Assembly: GCA_017405525.1 (NCBI GenBank)
Contig: JAFRAH010000034.1
Location: forward strand, 1-64,000
DNA: 64,000 nucleotides
Direction: 5' to 3'
Origin: Synergistaceae bacterium
GTDB lineage: Bacteria; Synergistota; Synergistia; Synergistales; Aminobacteriaceae
Positions 17,315 through 25,630 of this stretch are shown here, piece after piece. The translations under genes were made by a program, and so were the position numbers. Each line of letters opens with the position of its first letter. The first letter of the stretch is position 1. The notes beneath the pieces were generated by a model. It was given only the letters and a program-made list of their open reading frames with translations. It was not told the origin of the DNA and made no database searches.

Positions 17315-17893
17315 TTACTTCATTGCTTCAAGTAAAACCTTTTTCACTTCATCTGATGCTGACAACCCTTCTGCCAATTCAAGCGCGTTAGTGCCATTAA
17401 CATTTTTTGCGTTCACATCTGCACCTGCTTCGAGCAAAATTCTGATGCATTCGAGATTGTTCGCAGAGACAGAATACATCAGGGCATTCAAGCCAGCCAT
17501 CTTGTCCTTTGCGTTTACGTCAGCCCCGGAATCTATGAGGAGTCTTGCCACGTCATTATTAGCGACCATTGCGGCATACATCAGGGCGGTCATGCCGTTA
17601 TCAGCCTCAGCATTGACATCATAGCCGTACTCTATGGCCTTCTTAGTCATTCCGGGCTCAAGGTAGGGATTCATTGCTAGGATCATCAGACCTGTAAGCT
17701 GACCTTCATATCTCTTTGATGCGTTCTGAGGACTTATGACAAGCTCATCCATCATTTGCGTTTCATACCTGACTTTACCTTGAGGTTTCAGTTTCCCGGC
17801 TTCCCTCATGAGCTCATCAACAGCACTCCCGAAAGAAGGGGATGCTAAAGCCAGAACAGCCGCAAGGATAATATACGGTTTTCCTTTTCTCAT
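17315..17893 (-). CDS. Exported ankyrin-repeat protein in the TRAP operon
   Basis: 192 residues with an N-terminal signal peptide (MRKGKPYIILAAVLALASPSFGSA). A linker is followed by about three to four ankyrin repeats (GMTALMYAAM, GADVNAKD, NALMYSVS, GADVNAKN). It should be periplasmic or outer-surface located. The start overlaps the dctQ stop by four bases (ATGA), so translation is coupled to the TRAP small subunit. Together with the next gene, one ankyrin protein may sit on each side of the inner membrane beside the transporter. No catalytic signature is seen. Confidence 0.8.
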   Translation of the reverse strand: MRKGKPYIILAAVLALASPSFGSAVDELMREAGKLKPQGKVRYETQMMDELVISPQNASKRYEGQLTGLMILAMNPYLEPGMTKKAIEYGYDVNAEADNGMTALMYAAMVANNDVARLLIDSGADVNAKDKMAGLNALMYSVSANNLECIRILLEAGADVNAKNVNGTNALELAEGLSASDEVKKVLLEAMK

Positions 17894-18432
17894 GCATTCC
17901 CTCTACTGTCAGGTAAAAATATTTCCTCAAGCCTCTGGAATATCTGTTCAAGCTCGAAAATTGCCATGCTCCCCCCTGCAACAGGGATAGGCAGGTACAT
18001 CCAGAACCTGCTTAGTGTCGGAATGCTCTCGTATCTCCCGAAGCGTGCAAGCGGCGACTGACATACCTTGATCCCATAGACCAGCATCACGATGCCCAAG
18101 GCGAACACTGCCACATCAGCGATGAGGTCAAGGAACTTCACGAGACCGTCAGGAAGGTACTTGTCGAACGCCGTCATCCTGATATGTGCCCGCCTGCGTA
18201 TCGCCAAAGTAGCCGACAGAACGGCCATGTACACCATGAAGGTCAGAACCATCTGCTCACTCCATGCAGGGTCAGGAATCCACTCGATATAGCGTCCAGC
18301 AACTGCCATTGACGTTATGCCTATGTCCGCGATGAGTAACAGCTTGCAGATGAGCATCACTAACTTATCTGTCAGGTCATAGAGCGGCTTAATCTTTGAC
18401 ACTGCCCTGAAAAATCCGCGCATAAATATCAT
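17890..18432 (-). CDS. dctQ: TRAP transporter small permease subunit (DctQ)
   Basis: 180 residues with four predicted membrane segments, matching the DctQ topology, and a typical central charged loop (AIRRRAHIRMTAF). It partners DctM in the inner membrane. It is separated from dctP by a hairpin with a T-rich tail and overlaps the downstream ankyrin gene by four bases. The length is normal for the family. Confidence 0.85.
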   Translation of the reverse strand: MIFMRGFFRAVSKIKPLYDLTDKLVMLICKLLLIADIGITSMAVAGRYIEWIPDPAWSEQMVLTFMVYMAVLSATLAIRRRAHIRMTAFDKYLPDGLVKFLDLIADVAVFALGIVMLVYGIKVCQSPLARFGRYESIPTLSRFWMYLPIPVAGGSMAIFELEQIFQRLEEIFLPDSRGNA

Positions 18433-18449
18433 CTCCCTGTTAAACGTTA

Positions 18450-18484
18450 AAATAAAAGCGGGAGAATTTTTTTCTCATCCCCCG
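18450..18484 (-). terminator. Hairpin between dctP and dctQ, probable attenuating terminator
   Basis: Minus strand: GCGGG stem with an inner GAGAA/TTCTC pair closing an A-rich loop, then CCCGC and TTTTATTTT. Its position after the binding-protein gene suggests partial termination that keeps DctP more abundant than the membrane subunits. Confidence 0.65.
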
Positions 18485-18508
18485 CCTTGTTACTGCACTG
18501 TGAAATTT

Positions 18509-19480
18509 TTACTGAAGGTCTACGATTTTCTTGTAGAGTTCGGCCTGTGAGCTTGTGTTTGCCTGTATTGTGGGCTGGCAGGCTTTTACCCATTCGGATT
18601 TGTCGGGAACTTCAACGATAGTAACGCCGTCTTTCCTGAGAAGTTCAAGGACTTTCTCCTCTTCCCTCGCCGAAAGCTGAGCGTTGAACTCCTGGACGTA
18701 CTTCCCTGCCTCCATGATCCAGGCTCTCTGCTGGTCATTGAGCTTTGCCCATCCTGTATCGGCTATGATGATCTGGATTGCTCCGAGTGTGTGGCCGTCA
18801 AGAAGAAGGTAAGGGGCAACTTCGGAGAATGCGTTTGACCTGTAGTTTGCGATTGGCTGTTCTGCCCCGTCAGTTACGCCGGTCTGAAGTGCGCTGTAGA
18901 GCTCCGTATACGTTACGACTGTGGGATTTGCGCCGAGGTTGTTCACCATGCCGGTCATTACGGGGTCATCAGAGACGCGGATCTTCTTGCCCTTGAGGTC
19001 GCTCAAGCCTGAAACTTTCTCCTTGAAGAAGAAGTGCCTGAATCCCTCTTCACCGTAGCATATTCCCCTCAACGGAAGCCCTATAGTCTGCGGCTCAGCA
19101 AGAAACTCCGCGGCAAGCTCACTATTGGCGAACTTCCAGAAGTGCTCGCGGCTAACGAACGTGTAGGGTATCGACAGGAGCATAGCTTTCTGGCATCCGT
19201 AGCTGGTGAGTGCAAACGCTGAGATTCTGGAGATGTCCACAGTGTCGCCCCCGCTGAGTATCCCGTCGAGAATCTGAGCCTCAGAGCCGAGAACTCCGCC
19301 CGCCTGAATGTCGATGATGATTTCGCCGCCTGAGAGCTCCTCAACCTTTGCCTTGAAGGCCGCCGCTGTCTGGCCAACGATTGAGTCCATAGGGTTGACT
19401 TCGGCATAAGTGAGGGTTACTGCCGCTGATGCTGAACCCGCAAGGGCCAACACAAGAACGAGTGCTAATACTTTCTTCAT
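18509..19480 (-). CDS. dctP: TRAP transporter substrate-binding protein (DctP)
   Basis: About 323 residues, exported by the signal peptide MKKVLALVLVLALAGSASA. The mature part has DctP-family features: FKAKVEELSGGEIIIDIQ, the GYGEEGFRHFF-like region (CYGEEGFRHFFFKEKV) and the substrate-loop segment TELYSALQTGVTDGAEQP. In this family a conserved Arg (here in the KIRVSDDPV stretch) salt-bridges the substrate carboxylate. The start at 19480 has AAGGAG 8 bases upstream; an in-frame GTG at 19498 is less suitable. It heads the operon, behind its own promoter. Confidence 0.9.
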   Translation of the reverse strand: MKKVLALVLVLALAGSASAAVTLTYAEVNPMDSIVGQTAAAFKAKVEELSGGEIIIDIQAGGVLGSEAQILDGILSGGDTVDISRISAFALTSYGCQKAMLLSIPYTFVSREHFWKFANSELAAEFLAEPQTIGLPLRGICYGEEGFRHFFFKEKVSGLSDLKGKKIRVSDDPVMTGMVNNLGANPTVVTYTELYSALQTGVTDGAEQPIANYRSNAFSEVAPYLLLDGHTLGAIQIIIADTGWAKLNDQQRAWIMEAGKYVQEFNAQLSAREEEKVLELLRKDGVTIVEVPDKSEWVKACQPTIQANTSSQAELYKKIVDLQ

Positions 19481-19517
19481 GTACCTGACTCCTTCCACTA
19501 TAACGGATATTTCGGCA

Positions 19518-19545
19518 ATTATAGCTTATCCCTGATGATGTGCAA
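19518..19545 (-). promoter_or_regulatory. Promoter of the TRAP operon
   Basis: Minus strand: TTGCAC, 16-bp spacer, TATAAT. The -35 lies inside the 3' end of the phosphotransbutyrylase gene and the -10 just after its stop. Confidence 0.65.
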
Positions 19546-20458
19546 GCATTACGGCACCGGCGATTGAGAGGAGTTTTGCCCTCGGTGAGTCTGCGCGGCT
19601 GGTCAGAACTACGGGTGCTGCTGCTCCGATGATGAGGCCGGCTGTCTCACTGCCCTTAGCGAAGAAACTGATTGACTTTGCGAGTGCATTGCCGACCTCG
19701 ATCTGCGGCACAAAGAGGATGTCTGCATGTCCTGCAACGGGTGATTTGATGTGCTTGATGCGTGCGGCTTCCTCGTCAATTGCGTTGTCCAGTGCAAGAG
19801 GGCCGTCTACTATGCAGTTCTTGATCTGTCCGCGTGCGTTCATCTGGACGAGTGCTGTTGCGTCAAGCGTGCAGGGCATGTCGGGGTTGACCATCTCAAC
19901 GGCGGCGAGGCAGGCAACTTTCGGGAGCTCAACACCGAGTGAACGGGCGAAATTGACGGTGTTCTGCACGATGTCAGCCTTCATCTTAAGGTCAGGGTAC
20001 ATGTTGAACGCGCCGTCAGCAATGAAGATTACGCGGTCATATCCGGGGATTGAGTGGAAGTAGCAGTGAGAGATTGCCTTTTTGCCGACCCTGAGACCGA
20101 CTTCCTTGTTGAGCATTCCGCGAAGGAAATTATCCGTGTGGAGCTGGCCCTTCATGTAGATGTCAGCGCGCTTTGACGATACTTCAGTTACTGCGACGAT
20201 TCCGCAGGCTGCCTCGTTGTTCTCCGGGATGATGTGGTAGCTCGACTCACTTGCTCCGGCTTCAGCGATGCAGGCTTTGACCTTGTCGGGGTTGCCCACG
20301 AGCGTGGCCTCGACCAGTCCGAGCTTACGGGCTTCCTCGATTGCTGAGATGAGCCCGGCATCTTCTGCCATTGCTACGGATATGCGCTTGCGTCCCTTTT
20401 CGGCGCACAGCTTGGCGGCATCCTCGATTAACTGCGACAATGAACGAATCTGTTCCAT
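19526..20458 (-). CDS. ptb: Phosphate butyryltransferase (phosphotransbutyrylase)
   Basis: 310 residues of the PTA/PTB family, normal length for Ptb. It converts butyryl- or branched acyl-CoA and phosphate into the acyl phosphate, allowing ATP formation by a butyrate-type kinase. Family signatures include YMKGQLHTDNFLRGML and IPGYDRVIFIADGAFNMYP. The kinase gene is not in the window. With the class IV aminotransferase just upstream it fits amino acid fermentation, in which branched keto acids become acyl-CoAs and then acids with ATP gain; this linkage is inference. AGGAGG precedes the ATG. Confidence 0.85.
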   Translation of the reverse strand: MEQIRSLSQLIEDAAKLCAEKGRKRISVAMAEDAGLISAIEEARKLGLVEATLVGNPDKVKACIAEAGASESSYHIIPENNEAACGIVAVTEVSSKRADIYMKGQLHTDNFLRGMLNKEVGLRVGKKAISHCYFHSIPGYDRVIFIADGAFNMYPDLKMKADIVQNTVNFARSLGVELPKVACLAAVEMVNPDMPCTLDATALVQMNARGQIKNCIVDGPLALDNAIDEEAARIKHIKSPVAGHADILFVPQIEVGNALAKSISFFAKGSETAGLIIGAAAPVVLTSRADSPRAKLLSIAGAVMLAHHQG

Positions 20459-20524
20459 GAGAAAAATAACCTCCTGAATGTATTTTTGCTTTTACCCCGT
20501 GGGGAATGTACGGGGATAATGCAC

Positions 20525-21349
20525 TTACTCAAGCCAACGCTTCATGTATTCCTTGAAGAGCTCAATAAGCCGGCGTGTGATGCTTCCCATTTTCCCGTCA
20601 GCTATGGTTATCCCTCCGATTTTGACGGCAGGAACAATCATCTTCATGCTCCCGGTGATGAATGCCTCTGATGCTCCCGTAAGCTCAGACCACAGCGGGC
20701 ATCTTTCCTCGACTGTGTAGCCTTCCTGCTTGGCGAGCTCAATGGCGGCGGCTCTTGTTGTGCCCTTGAGGACGCGGCTCAACGGTGCAGTGATGATTTT
20801 TCCGTCAACAACAAGGAAGAAGTTACTGTGTCCGCATTCCGTGATTTCTCCGCCAGGGCAGTAGAGTATATCGTAGGCATCCTTTGTGAGGGTGAATGTC
20901 GCGCGGTAATCTACGCTCTTCACTTCGGGGTTGTCGCGGCCAAATGATACAGGCTCAAGGATTACGCCCTTTTCCCGTGCCTCCTCTGAGATCAGCCCTG
21001 CGTCGTCGAATATCACGAAAAATCTCGGCTCAGGGAAACAGCCCTTCTCCTCGTCAAAATAGTCGCCACCAGTCAGGAATGTCCTGACTCTCACGTCATG
21101 GCCGACCTTGGCGATACCTTCACGAACAACGCCCTTCATGTATTCGATGTCCGGGATATTGGCGATGCCTGAACTCTCAGCACTCGCAATGAATCTCGTC
21201 ATGTGTGGTGTCAGCATCAGGGGCTTCAGTCCGAATGACGCAAACGCCTCGAACACTCCTACACCGCGCTGAATGATTAAATCCGAAATGGGTAAAGTAG
21301 CTTTTTCTGGTTCAACAAATTTTCCATCAATAAAGCACAAGTGAATCAT
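20525..21349 (-). CDS. Class IV aminotransferase (IlvE / D-amino acid aminotransferase type)
   Basis: 274 residues of fold-type IV PLP aminotransferases. Visible features are the N-terminal FIDGKFVEPEKATLPISDLIIQRG segment seen here in parts, the likely Schiff-base lysine in VKSVDYR near residue 141, the phosphate-binding E-x3-GHSNFF motif near 170, and a C-terminal GSM segment. It transfers an amino group between branched-chain or D-amino acids and a keto acid. The sequence around the lysine (KSVDYR instead of KSLNY) leaves substrate class open. It is followed by ptb, consistent with amino acid catabolism. Confidence 0.75.
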   Translation of the reverse strand: MIHLCFIDGKFVEPEKATLPISDLIIQRGVGVFEAFASFGLKPLMLTPHMTRFIASAESSGIANIPDIEYMKGVVREGIAKVGHDVRVRTFLTGGDYFDEEKGCFPEPRFFVIFDDAGLISEEAREKGVILEPVSFGRDNPEVKSVDYRATFTLTKDAYDILYCPGGEITECGHSNFFLVVDGKIITAPLSRVLKGTTRAAAIELAKQEGYTVEERCPLWSELTGASEAFITGSMKMIVPAVKIGGITIADGKMGSITRRLIELFKEYMKRWLE

Positions 21350-21379
21350 CTTGCGTAATACCTGCTTTCCTGTTTGATG

Positions 21380-23086
21380 TCATTCTCTGGGAACTTCACG
21401 GGGTCTGACGAACGGGTCAACGTCCAGTTTCTGCCCGAATGATGCCGGCCTGTCAGGGAACGCCCGTATCGCTATGGACAGTCCTATCTCGTCATCACCG
21501 CCTGAAGTCCTGTCGTTCTTGTAGTGCAAGTCCCAGATCATGCAGTCAGTTACCCACTGGAGGCTGTAATGCATCTCGTCAATCATGGACTCTTTCAGGT
21601 CATAGCTTCCGCGTAAGGCTGTATATATCTCGCGACCCAATGGAAAACGTAACTTCTGGTGAATCCTTTCCCTGTCCTTGTACTGGTCCCAGTGCATCGG
21701 GCTTTCTCCCCAAGTGTATTGTTTCTCGTAGCCTGTTCCCAATTCAAACGCCCCTATTTTATACCGTAATCCCGTAAAACTCCTCAGCATTTCATGGTCA
21801 GCATCTTCACGGTCATAGAACCACAAAACTCCTTCGCTGTCGGTGAAGAACTCTATAGTGCCTGTGTCGTTAAGCGTCCTCTCGAAATAGTGCCTGAAAC
21901 CCATTCCGTAACGTGATGTAGAGTCTCCTTCAGGTTGCCCGCGTACTGTCTCCCTGTAGCTCCCGTAAGACGCGTAGAGCCTGTTCCATGAGCTGAGCTG
22001 CCTGAACCATGGACTCCAGACGGTGAACTCAGGCCGACGTTCAAGCCTTCCCTTGAAGTCTTCGAGGCTGTCTTTCTGGTCGGAAATGTATTCGTTCCTT
22101 GACCACCTGAGCATTGTCTCCCATCCGTTATGTGAGTAGCTCAATGCGGCATAAGGTCTCCAGACGCGTTCATCCCATTCGTCATCCCAAGAGTGTTCAA
22201 TTCCGGCCATGATGGAGAAGTCGCGGTTGATCTCCTGCTCAATCTCGAACATGTATTCAAAGCCTGCCTTGTCCGCATAAGACAGGCCCAATGATGCCGA
22301 GCCTGTATCCCATCCTATAGTGCCGGTTATTCCGCCGCCTGTTCCTTTTGTGTCGCTCCTCTGGAAGTAGGGTAGGAATGAATACGTTACTGCCTTCCTC
22401 TTGAGCTGGACGACATAATCAAGCGGTGAAGTGAACAGGTAGGTGTTGCCGAGATATACACGGGGTTTTTTGGCGGTTACCTTCCTGTTCGGGATGAAGG
22501 TTATTGTTTTGGACTCAAGCCTGTAGTGCGGGTGTTCAAGCGCGCATGTGGTAAGTATAACGTTTCGCCACTGTATCATGTATTCTTCAGGGCTTCCCCT
22601 GACGAGGCCGCGTTCCTGCGCAAGCTCCCAAGGCATGTAGTCAATCTCGCTGCCGTAAACGTAGAGTATCCCCCCGTCCTCACCGACTGCAAGCCGTGTA
22701 ACTGCCCCCGTCAATATTCCTTCCCTGCTGTTGAGGTCATAATCTATCTGGTCGCCCCTTAAGGTTCTTTGTCCGTTGGTCAATAATATCTTCTGGCCGG
22801 GAAGTGGAAGTGCTTTGACCTTCTGGGTGTCAGCGTCATACTCTATGCGTTCGGCAAGTATGGTCGTGTCGTTGTAGGAGAGTACTGCGTTTCCTTCGGC
22901 GACTGCATGGCCGGTCTCATCGTTGAATGAAACACGGTCGGCATTCAGCGTAACCTGCTGGGGGAGTTCTTCGGGTTCTTCCTGTACCTCTGATATGTAG
23001 TCTCCAAGTTCAGCGGCATGAATAATATTCGTGAGTGAAAGTAAAAGTGCTAGGGAAAATGTTAATGCTTTAAGGGTCTTAGCCAT
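21380..23086 (-). CDS. lptD: LptD-like outer membrane LPS assembly protein
   Basis: 568 residues with a signal peptide (to about residue 24). An OstA/LptA-like beta-jellyroll region spans about 44-140 (VTLNADRVSFND, GNAVLSYND, LRGDQIDYDL). A long beta-rich C-terminal part with alternating aromatic strands follows, as expected for a barrel. It would insert lipopolysaccharide into the outer membrane. It is clearly shorter than the ~780-residue enterobacterial LptD, so the barrel or plug is reduced; deep-branching diderms often have such short forms. It overlaps the LptC-like gene by 25 bases. Confidence 0.75.
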   Translation of the reverse strand: MAKTLKALTFSLALLLSLTNIIHAAELGDYISEVQEEPEELPQQVTLNADRVSFNDETGHAVAEGNAVLSYNDTTILAERIEYDADTQKVKALPLPGQKILLTNGQRTLRGDQIDYDLNSREGILTGAVTRLAVGEDGGILYVYGSEIDYMPWELAQERGLVRGSPEEYMIQWRNVILTTCALEHPHYRLESKTITFIPNRKVTAKKPRVYLGNTYLFTSPLDYVVQLKRKAVTYSFLPYFQRSDTKGTGGGITGTIGWDTGSASLGLSYADKAGFEYMFEIEQEINRDFSIMAGIEHSWDDEWDERVWRPYAALSYSHNGWETMLRWSRNEYISDQKDSLEDFKGRLERRPEFTVWSPWFRQLSSWNRLYASYGSYRETVRGQPEGDSTSRYGMGFRHYFERTLNDTGTIEFFTDSEGVLWFYDREDADHEMLRSFTGLRYKIGAFELGTGYEKQYTWGESPMHWDQYKDRERIHQKLRFPLGREIYTALRGSYDLKESMIDEMHYSLQWVTDCMIWDLHYKNDRTSGGDDEIGLSIAIRAFPDRPASFGQKLDVDPFVRPREVPRE

Positions 23087-23625
23087 TCGATTACGCCTCC
23101 ATGCTCTAATAATATCACGCCAGAGTTATCCATGCTTGCAAGTGGAGAGCGTAATAGAAATTCGCCGTCATAAATCAGGAGCCCTTCAGGGAAAGTGAAG
23201 GTGTTGCGTTCTTCCGTCCATGTCAATTTTGGGCTTTCGAGCTTCCAGCTTCGTCTTGTGTCGTTAAGGGTGCCCTGAAGTCCTGAGATGCTTGCGGCCT
23301 TTATGTCGTGGGAGTATATTCCTGACTTCCCGAAAAATGTCCATTCCCCCCTATCGCCGGAAATCTCGCGCCGTATGTCGAGGGACTTCATGTTGATGGT
23401 GTCGCCGTCGCGGTCAAGGTAGGGTATTCGGACGCGCCACATGTCGCCGGAGACCTCACGGGACAAGCGTATATTCTCCATGACCATGCCGGGCATATTC
23501 ATGAGGCTCTCACGCAATAAATCAACGTCCAGATGCATATCATGGAAGGCATAACGGACGAGGGTAATTATTCCTATAGCTATTAGTATCAATGCTAACT
23601 TCTTGAGAGTAAATATATTCTTCAT
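23062..23625 (-). CDS. lptC: LptC-like periplasmic LPS transport protein
   Basis: 187 residues. One N-terminal membrane anchor (about 7-23) is followed by a beta-rich domain with LptC-like pattern (VRIPYLDRDGDTINMKSL, GIYSHDIKAASISGL, SPKLTWTEERNTFTF). It would bridge the inner-membrane Lpt ABC complex and the LptA/LptD jellyroll chain. Sequence is divergent; the call rests on topology, size and coupling to the LptD-like gene downstream. Confidence 0.65.
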   Translation of the reverse strand: MKNIFTLKKLALILIAIGIITLVRYAFHDMHLDVDLLRESLMNMPGMVMENIRLSREVSGDMWRVRIPYLDRDGDTINMKSLDIRREISGDRGEWTFFGKSGIYSHDIKAASISGLQGTLNDTRRSWKLESPKLTWTEERNTFTFPEGLLIYDGEFLLRSPLASMDNSGVILLEHGGVIEWLRPLKH

Positions 23626-23634
23626 GTCTGTGTT

Positions 23635-24480
23635 TCAGTAAAGGGATATGAGTTTCTTGAATGCCTCGGAAAGTTCTTCATTGCCCGGCGGAATTTCTGC
23701 ACCGTAACTCACAAGGAGCTTCGCCGCCTCACAGGTATTCAGGTCTGTCATGAACATATACACTGCCATCATCAGGGCGTTCCTTCCCTCGTTGTCCGTA
23801 ATACTGACATCTGCCCCTGCCTCAAGTAGGAGCTTGAGTGTCTCAAGATGACCGTAAACCGAGAGAATTAGTGCTGTCTTCCCGTTATTGTTTCTTGCGT
23901 CAATATCTGCTCCTGCGTCAACAAGTATTCTTGTCGTCCCGGAATGTCCGAGCATTGCGGCAAACATCAGCGGGGTCATTCCGTCATTGTTTCTGCCGTC
24001 AACGTCTGCCCCTGCGTCAATGAGGAGCTTTGCCGTTCTGGCTCTTCCTCTTTTTGCGGCCATGATAAGGGGGGTAGTTCCGTCCTGCATTCTGGCGTTG
24101 GTGTCAGCCCCGGCACGAATGAGCCTTGAAGCTATGCGTGTGTTCCCGTGTGATGATGCGGCCATGAGTGGAGTCCATCCTTCGGGGGGGCAAAGGTTGG
24201 GGTCAGCCCCGGCATTGAGAAGGGCAATCACTAGGCGTTCGAGGTTTCTTCCCACAGCGAGACTCAGGGCACTAAGTCCTTTGTCGCCTCCAAGATTGAC
24301 ATCTGCTCCCGAACGTATGAGGAAGTGCGCGGTTTTTGTGTGTCGTTCGAGAATTGCCATAGTGAGGGCAGTATCACCGATATTGTCCTGAGTGTTTATG
24401 TCTGTCCCGGCCTCAATGAGTGAAGCTACCTTTTTCCTCTGGCCGTCGCGTGAAAAGTCAAGAATATTTTTCCTGTACAT
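23635..24480 (-). CDS. Cytoplasmic ankyrin-repeat protein in the LPS-assembly operon
   Basis: 281 residues made up almost entirely of about eight ankyrin repeats (NIGDTALTMAI, GADVNLGG, GWTPLMAASSHG, DGTTPLIMAAKRG and so on) with a short acidic C-terminal cap. No signal peptide or membrane segment is seen, so a cytoplasmic scaffold or binding role is likely. It sits 9 bases upstream of the LptC-like gene and 4 bases downstream of an exported unknown, so it shares their transcript. It is the third ankyrin gene within 8 kb; the other two are inside the TRAP operon. Confidence 0.8.
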   Translation of the reverse strand: MYRKNILDFSRDGQRKKVASLIEAGTDINTQDNIGDTALTMAILERHTKTAHFLIRSGADVNLGGDKGLSALSLAVGRNLERLVIALLNAGADPNLCPPEGWTPLMAASSHGNTRIASRLIRAGADTNARMQDGTTPLIMAAKRGRARTAKLLIDAGADVDGRNNDGMTPLMFAAMLGHSGTTRILVDAGADIDARNNNGKTALILSVYGHLETLKLLLEAGADVSITDNEGRNALMMAVYMFMTDLNTCEAAKLLVSYGAEIPPGNEELSEAFKKLISLY

Positions 24481-24484
24481 TGCC

Positions 24485-25630
24485 TCACCACACTATGCGC
24501 CATGCAGAGCCTTCACGTGTAACTCCTAGCGTTCTTGTCGAAACTGACCGGAAGACCAGTGTCTTATGCGTAACTATGACCTTTGCGCGTTCCTCACCGA
24601 TCCAGTCAATGCGGTAATCACCTTTGAGACCTGCCCGCATGTCATTAGCCTTCATGACTTCCTTTGTGAAATTTTCGCGTGAAATCATTTTCTTGGAGTT
24701 CTCTGAAAGCATATCATACATTTCGCCGGGGGCATTATTCGCCCAGAAGTTCAGGAAACGGCGAAGGACACTCTCACGGCTTGCATAGGCATTCCCGGTA
24801 TTGGCTTGTCTTGGGGGCTGTGAGGCTGGCGGGGCTGTTCTTGGTGCTGTGTCCCTTGAGGTATTCCCTCCGCGTTCCCTCACTGAACGGACGAACCCGG
24901 CCATGTCGCTGGACTCTTCACGGAATATCGGCGTTATCGGCCTTGGAGGTATTGCTGGCGGTGGCGGTGGTACGTATTCCTGAACGGGCTCAGGCTTTTT
25001 CCGTGGCTTACGTTTCGGGAGGTTGACCACGACAACTTCAGGTTTCTTTGCTGGAACTGGAGGTGCTTCCGGCGGGGCAAATGAGAATATCCGCTCAGTC
25101 CGTCCCATTCCCTTGATGGCAATAACGTAGTCCTTGTTCGTCTGTTTGGGGAAGAACACGAGGCCCTGAACTACTCCTGCCTGCGGGCTGTCGAGTGATG
25201 AGTCATAACGTACCGGCTTTATGCGCTCACCTGACGATGCAAGGAGTGAGACATTATCCCGGACAGGCGACAAGTTTACCGGCCTTGCCCCGAAAGAATA
25301 GACACTGACGAGGAAGGTCTCTGATGTGTCGAGTTTCAGTTCAGAGACGAAACTAGCCCTGAACCGTTCCTGTTCTGCCTCACTCATTCCTGACCTCAAT
25401 GCCTCAGACTCAGCCCATGGCCCGGCAAGTTCCTCCGGATATCTCACTACCCACACGAAACAATCCTGCCCCCAGTGTGAGGCTGTCCAGCGTTCGAGTA
25501 TTCGCACTGTCTCATCGTAGGGGTTGAGTTCCGCGCCGTAGGAAGGCATAAAAAAAATACCCGCCGCTAAAATCATGGCGAGTAGTGATATTGCGATATT
25601 ACTGTACCTGCTGTTCTGGCGGAAGCTCAA
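24485..25630 (-). CDS. Exported proline-rich protein with NTF2-like C-terminal domain
   Basis: About 381 residues, not assigned to a named family. The chosen start is TTG 25630: AGGAGG lies 5 bases upstream and it yields a good signal peptide (to SYGA). Longer in-frame starts would sit deep in the previous gene. The middle has a soluble beta-rich part, then a basic and proline-rich linker (KRKPRKKPEP, PPPPPAIPP). The last ~100 residues (SRESVLRRFLNFWANN to SAWRIVW) resemble an NTF2-like fold. The gene overlaps the preceding exported protein gene by 32 bases. A cell-envelope function is likely from context only. Confidence 0.65.
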   Translation of the reverse strand: MSFRQNSRYSNIAISLLAMILAAGIFFMPSYGAELNPYDETVRILERWTASHWGQDCFVWVVRYPEELAGPWAESEALRSGMSEAEQERFRASFVSELKLDTSETFLVSVYSFGARPVNLSPVRDNVSLLASSGERIKPVRYDSSLDSPQAGVVQGLVFFPKQTNKDYVIAIKGMGRTERIFSFAPPEAPPVPAKKPEVVVVNLPKRKPRKKPEPVQEYVPPPPPAIPPRPITPIFREESSDMAGFVRSVRERGGNTSRDTAPRTAPPASQPPRQANTGNAYASRESVLRRFLNFWANNAPGEMYDMLSENSKKMISRENFTKEVMKANDMRAGLKGDYRIDWIGEERAKVIVTHKTLVFRSVSTRTLGVTREGSAWRIVW

